From: Rhodospirillaceae bacterium
GTDB taxonomy: Bacteria; Pseudomonadota; Alphaproteobacteria; Micavibrionales; UBA2020
Direction: 5' to 3'
Assembly (NCBI GenBank): GCA_003524565.1
Contig: DQGU01000023.1
Span: 1 to 9,169, forward strand
Length of the DNA: 9,169 bases
The notes under the pieces were generated by a model. It was not told the DNA's origin, made no database searches, and saw only the letters and a program-made list of their open reading frames with translations. The position numbers and the translations under genes were made by a program. Shown in pieces: positions 6,463 through 9,169 of this stretch (the first letter of the stretch is position 1; the number at the start of each line of letters is the position of its first letter).

Positions 6463-7587
6463 ATGGCTGCCTATATCATCCGCCGTCTGCTGCTTATGAT
6501 ACCGACGCTGTTCGGCATCATCCTGCTCAATTTTTTGATTGTGCAAATCGCGCCCGGCGGGCCGGTTGAACAAATGATTGCCAAGCTGCAAGGCATCAGC
6601 ACATCGGCGACGGAGCGTTTTTCCGGCGGCGGCAATGACGGCGCGGCGACGCAAATGATGCAGCAACAGCTGACAGGCAGCGGCGCATCGGGCGGCGCGG
6701 GTAAATACCGCGGCGCGCAAGGCCTCGACCCCGCGTTTATCGCCGATTTGGAAAAACAATTCGGTTTTGACAAGCCGCTGGGCGAGCGTTTTTTCCTGAT
6801 GATGAAAAACTACCTGATGTTCGATTTCGGGCAGAGCTATTTTCGCGACCGCGGGGTGGTTGATTTGGTGTTTGAAAAAATGCCCGTGTCCATTTCGCTC
6901 GGGCTTTGGACAACGCTGCTGATTTATATGATTTCCATCCCGCTGGGTATCCGCAAGGCCGTGCGTGACGGCTCCGCTTTTGACATCTGGACCAGCGGGG
7001 TGATTATTGCGGGCTATGCTATCCCCGGGTTTCTGTTTGCGATTTTTCTTATCGTCGTTTTTGCGGGCGGCAAGTACTTCGATGTCTTTCCCTTGCGCGG
7101 GCTGGTGTCTGAAAACTGGGAAGAGCTGAGCTGGCCGCGCCGCATCCTCGATTATCTCTGGCACATGACGTTGCCGGTGCTGTCGATGGTTATCAGCGGT
7201 TTTGCCGGGCTGACGATTTTGACCAAAAACTCGTTCATGGAAGAAATCAACAAGCAGTATGTCCTGACCGCACGTGCGAAGGGATTGCCGGAAAATAAAA
7301 TCCTCTACAGCCATGTGTTCAGGAACGCGATGCTGGTGGTTATTGCTGGATTTCCTGCGGCTTTGATGGGTATTTTCCTGACAGGTTCTCTTTTGATTGA
7401 AACGATTTTCTCGCTCGACGGGCTTGGTCTGCTGGGTTTCGAATCTGCGCTCAACCGCGATTATCCGGTGATGTTCGGCACGCTTTATATCTTCACGCTG
7501 CTCGGCTTTCTTATCAAACTTGTCAGCGACCTGACCATGACATGGGTTGACCCGCGTATTGATTTTAACGCACAGGGGGCGCGCTGA
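6463..7587 (+). CDS. yejB: YejB-like ABC transporter permease (oligopeptide/microcin C type)
   Basis: A 374-residue inner-membrane permease, close to the length of E. coli YejB and with closely similar conserved blocks. It begins AAYIIRRLLLMIPTLFGI (first membrane helix, about 7-30), followed by V-Q-I-A-P-G-G-P-V. A Gly/Gln/Ser-rich periplasmic loop (about 45-85) precedes RGAQGLDP. YejB proteins usually have a flexible loop here, so it is not an insertion unique to this gene. Membrane helices lie at about 145-162, 178-201, 234-255, 287-313 and 337-357. The cytoplasmic EAA loop that docks on the ATPase is at about 260-292 (EEINKQYVLTARAKGLPENK). The C-terminus TWVDPRIDF is typical. It pairs with YejE to form the channel. 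The ribosome binding site is weak (AAAAGA about 3 bases before the ATG). The stop codon shares one base with the yejE start. Confidence 0.95.
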   Translation: MAAYIIRRLLLMIPTLFGIILLNFLIVQIAPGGPVEQMIAKLQGISTSATERFSGGGNDGAATQMMQQQLTGSGASGGAGKYRGAQGLDPAFIADLEKQFGFDKPLGERFFLMMKNYLMFDFGQSYFRDRGVVDLVFEKMPVSISLGLWTTLLIYMISIPLGIRKAVRDGSAFDIWTSGVIIAGYAIPGFLFAIFLIVVFAGGKYFDVFPLRGLVSENWEELSWPRRILDYLWHMTLPVLSMVISGFAGLTILTKNSFMEEINKQYVLTARAKGLPENKILYSHVFRNAMLVVIAGFPAALMGIFLTGSLLIETIFSLDGLGLLGFESALNRDYPVMFGTLYIFTLLGFLIKLVSDLTMTWVDPRIDFNAQGAR

Positions 7588-8630
7588 TGGCCGGACGTTT
7601 TGCGCCCATGACCGAACGCCGCCTGCGCCAGTTCCGCCGCAACCGCCGCGGCTGGTATTCCTTGTGGATTTTCCTGTTCCTTTTCTTCGCCACACTGGGG
7701 GCGGAGCTGATTGCCAACGACAAGCCCATTTTGCTGAAATACGACGGCAGCTATTACGCGCCGGTATTCAAATCCTACCCTGAAACCACTTTCGGCGGCG
7801 AATTTGAAACCGAAGCCGATTATCGCGACCCTTATGTGCAGGGTTTGATTAACGACAAGGGCTGGATGCTCTGGCCGCTCATCCGCTATTCATACCGCAC
7901 CATTAACTACAATTTGCAAGTGCCCGCGCCGTCGCCGCCCACGGCCGAAAATTGGCTGGGCACGGACGACCAGGGGCGCGATGTGATGGCGCGGCTGATT
8001 TACGGTTTCCGCATTTCCGTGCTGTTCGGCCTGACGCTGACGCTGCTCAGCAGCCTTGTCGGTGTGATTGTCGGCGCGATGGAGGGATATTTCGGCGGCT
8101 GGTTCGATTTGCTATCGCAGCGTTTCATCGAAATCTGGGGCGGTATGCCCGTCCTGTTTTTGCTGATTATCATGTCGAGCGTGATTACGCCCGGCTTTCT
8201 CACACTGCTCGGCCTTATGCTGCTGTTTTCGTGGATGACGCTGGTCGATGTGGTGCGGGCGGAGTTTTTGAAAGCGCGCAACCTCGATTACATCCGCGCT
8301 GCGCGGGCGCTCGGTGTCTCGACGCCCGTTATCATGTTCCGCCATGCGTTGCCGAACGCCATGGTGGCGACGCTCAGCATGATGCCTTTTGTGCTGACGG
8401 GTTCGATTACGGTGCTGACCAGTCTTGATTTCCTCGGCTTTGGCTTGCCGCCCGGTTCCCCCTCGCTGGGGGAGCTTTTGGCGCAGGGGAAAAACAACCT
8501 GCAGGCGCCGTGGCTGGGCATTACGGCCTTTTTCTCGCTCGCGGTGATGCTGAGCCTTGTGACCTTTGTCGGCGAAGCCGTGCGCGACGCCTTTGACCCG
8601 CGTAAAGCCTTCCGGGAGCGGTGGCGATGA
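7587..8630 (+). CDS. yejE: YejE-like ABC transporter permease (oligopeptide/microcin C type)
   Basis: A 347-residue permease, the partner of YejB, at the usual YejE length. A basic cytosolic N-terminus (R-R-L-R-Q-F-R-R-N-R-R) precedes the first membrane helix (about 23-42). A large periplasmic segment (about 43-120) contains KYDGSYYAPVFKSYPETTFGG, as expected for YejE. The DppC/OppC-type hallmark ENWLGTDDQGRDVMARLIYG (121-140) follows, then helices at about 143-165, 186-202, 205-222, 258-285 and 311-332. The EAA loop is at about 226-258 (EFLKARNLDYIRAARALGVS). The ATG at 7587 overlaps the yejB TGA by one base, with AGGGGG just upstream (about 7574-7579), so translation is coupled. The end overlaps yejF by four bases (ATGA). 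The protein seems intact. Confidence 0.95.
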   Translation: MAGRFAPMTERRLRQFRRNRRGWYSLWIFLFLFFATLGAELIANDKPILLKYDGSYYAPVFKSYPETTFGGEFETEADYRDPYVQGLINDKGWMLWPLIRYSYRTINYNLQVPAPSPPTAENWLGTDDQGRDVMARLIYGFRISVLFGLTLTLLSSLVGVIVGAMEGYFGGWFDLLSQRFIEIWGGMPVLFLLIIMSSVITPGFLTLLGLMLLFSWMTLVDVVRAEFLKARNLDYIRAARALGVSTPVIMFRHALPNAMVATLSMMPFVLTGSITVLTSLDFLGFGLPPGSPSLGELLAQGKNNLQAPWLGITAFFSLAVMLSLVTFVGEAVRDAFDPRKAFRERWR

Positions 8631-9169
8631 AACCGCTGCTTGATATCAAAAACCTGAGCGTCGATTTTGTAAACGGCTCCAACCGTACGCAGGCTGTCAA
8701 AAACCTCAGCCTGTCTATCCACAAAGGCGAAACGCTGGCGGTGGTGGGGGAATCCGGCTCTGGCAAATCGGTCAGCGCGCTTTCGGTGCTGCAACTGCTG
8801 CCTTATCCGGTTGCGCAGCATCCTTCCGGTTCTATCGTTTTTGACGGGCAGGAAATGATGGGGGCGAAGAGCGATGTGCTGCGCAGTATCCGCGGCAACC
8901 GCATTTCGATGATTTTTCAGGAGCCCATGACATCCCTGAACCCGCTGCACACGATTGAAAAACAAATCAGCGAGGTTCTGTTTCTGCATAAAAAAATGCA
9001 GCCGGACGCCGCGCGCAAAAGGGTGGTGGAACTTCTGGAGCTGGTGGGGCTGCAAAAGCTCGCCACCCGCCTTGGCGCCTATCCGCATGAATTGTCGGGC
9101 GGGCAACGCCAGCGTGTGATGATTGCCATGGGGCTCTCCTGCAACCCCCAGGTGCTGATCGCCGACGAG
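8627..9169 (+). CDS. yejF: YejF-like ABC transporter ATP-binding protein, N-terminal part (3' truncated by window)
   Basis: The first 181 residues of an ABC ATPase, open to the window end. Walker A is GESGSGKS (41-48). The Q-loop is IFQEPMTSLNPL with Gln98. The signature is LSGGQRQRV (156-164). Walker B begins LIADE (177-181), so the last visible residue is the catalytic Glu. Spacing and sequence fit the peptide-importer (Opp/Dpp/Yej) class. YejF is normally about 530 residues with two ATPase domains in one chain; only the first is visible, so the fused architecture is inferred from operon position. The start ATG at 8627 overlaps the yejE stop in an ATGA junction. It would power the YejB/YejE channel from the cytoplasmic face. 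Confidence 0.92.
   Translation, partial: MKPLLDIKNLSVDFVNGSNRTQAVKNLSLSIHKGETLAVVGESGSGKSVSALSVLQLLPYPVAQHPSGSIVFDGQEMMGAKSDVLRSIRGNRISMIFQEPMTSLNPLHTIEKQISEVLFLHKKMQPDAARKRVVELLELVGLQKLATRLGAYPHELSGGQRQRVMIAMGLSCNPQVLIADE

Noticed and set aside
4509..6464. A 651-codon open frame on the minus strand opposite yejA
   Set aside because: Same cause: the same codon register and avoidance of the same three sense codons. Its presence over an ordinary gene also shows that the dotA antisense frame is not special.
6505..6720. Gly/Gln/Ser-rich low-complexity stretch in yejB, as a possible insertion
   Set aside because: YejB proteins generally carry a variable, flexible loop at this position, and the conserved blocks on either side are intact.
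6271..7695. A 474-codon minus-strand open frame across the yejA/yejB junction
   Set aside because: It is a composition shadow overlapping three well-recognised sense genes, with no recognisable domain.

Overview
The window looks like a chromosomal segment from an alphaproteobacterium. This is inferred from gene content and order: a TipF-like degenerate EAL protein directly followed by a TIGR01459-type HAD hydrolase, an alphaproteobacterial-style yejABEF operon, a DotA/TraY-family type IV secretion protein, and a perfect TTAA-N7-TTAA (CtrA-box-like) sequence. The genus cannot be fixed from sequence alone. All genes lie on the + strand.

Layout. (1) Bases 2-469 hold the 3' end of an EAL-domain gene whose active-site Asp pair is degraded. 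A class IIA HAD-type hydrolase (473-1348) follows after 3 bases and is probably translationally coupled. (2) Bases 1349-1520 are a very AT-rich intergenic region (19 G+C in the 100 bases 1351-1450). It carries evenly phased AAATTT tracts, the CtrA-like box and a good sigma70-like promoter. (3) Bases 1521-4367 encode a 948-residue polytopic membrane protein of the DotA/TraY family, the inner-membrane component of Dot/Icm and IncI-type (type IVB) secretion systems. It stands alone, with no other secretion gene in view. It ends in a hairpin that straddles its stop codon, followed by a strong intrinsic terminator. (4) From about 4459 a second promoter drives an ABC importer operon for oligopeptides or microcin C-like peptides: yejA (binding protein), yejB and yejE (permeases) and yejF (double ATPase, cut off by the window end at its Walker B motif). 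yejB/yejE and yejE/yejF overlap by 1 and 4 bases.

How the parts relate. The Yej genes form one transport machine: periplasmic capture by YejA, passage through YejB/YejE, and power from YejF. The EAL-HAD pair forms a separate upstream unit. The dotA-like gene is a self-contained transcription unit between the two. Its own AT-rich promoter region, its terminator and a GGT-rich codon usage unlike its neighbours suggest separate regulation and perhaps strong expression. The most interesting features are this solitary DotA-like gene and the structured DNA on either side of it.
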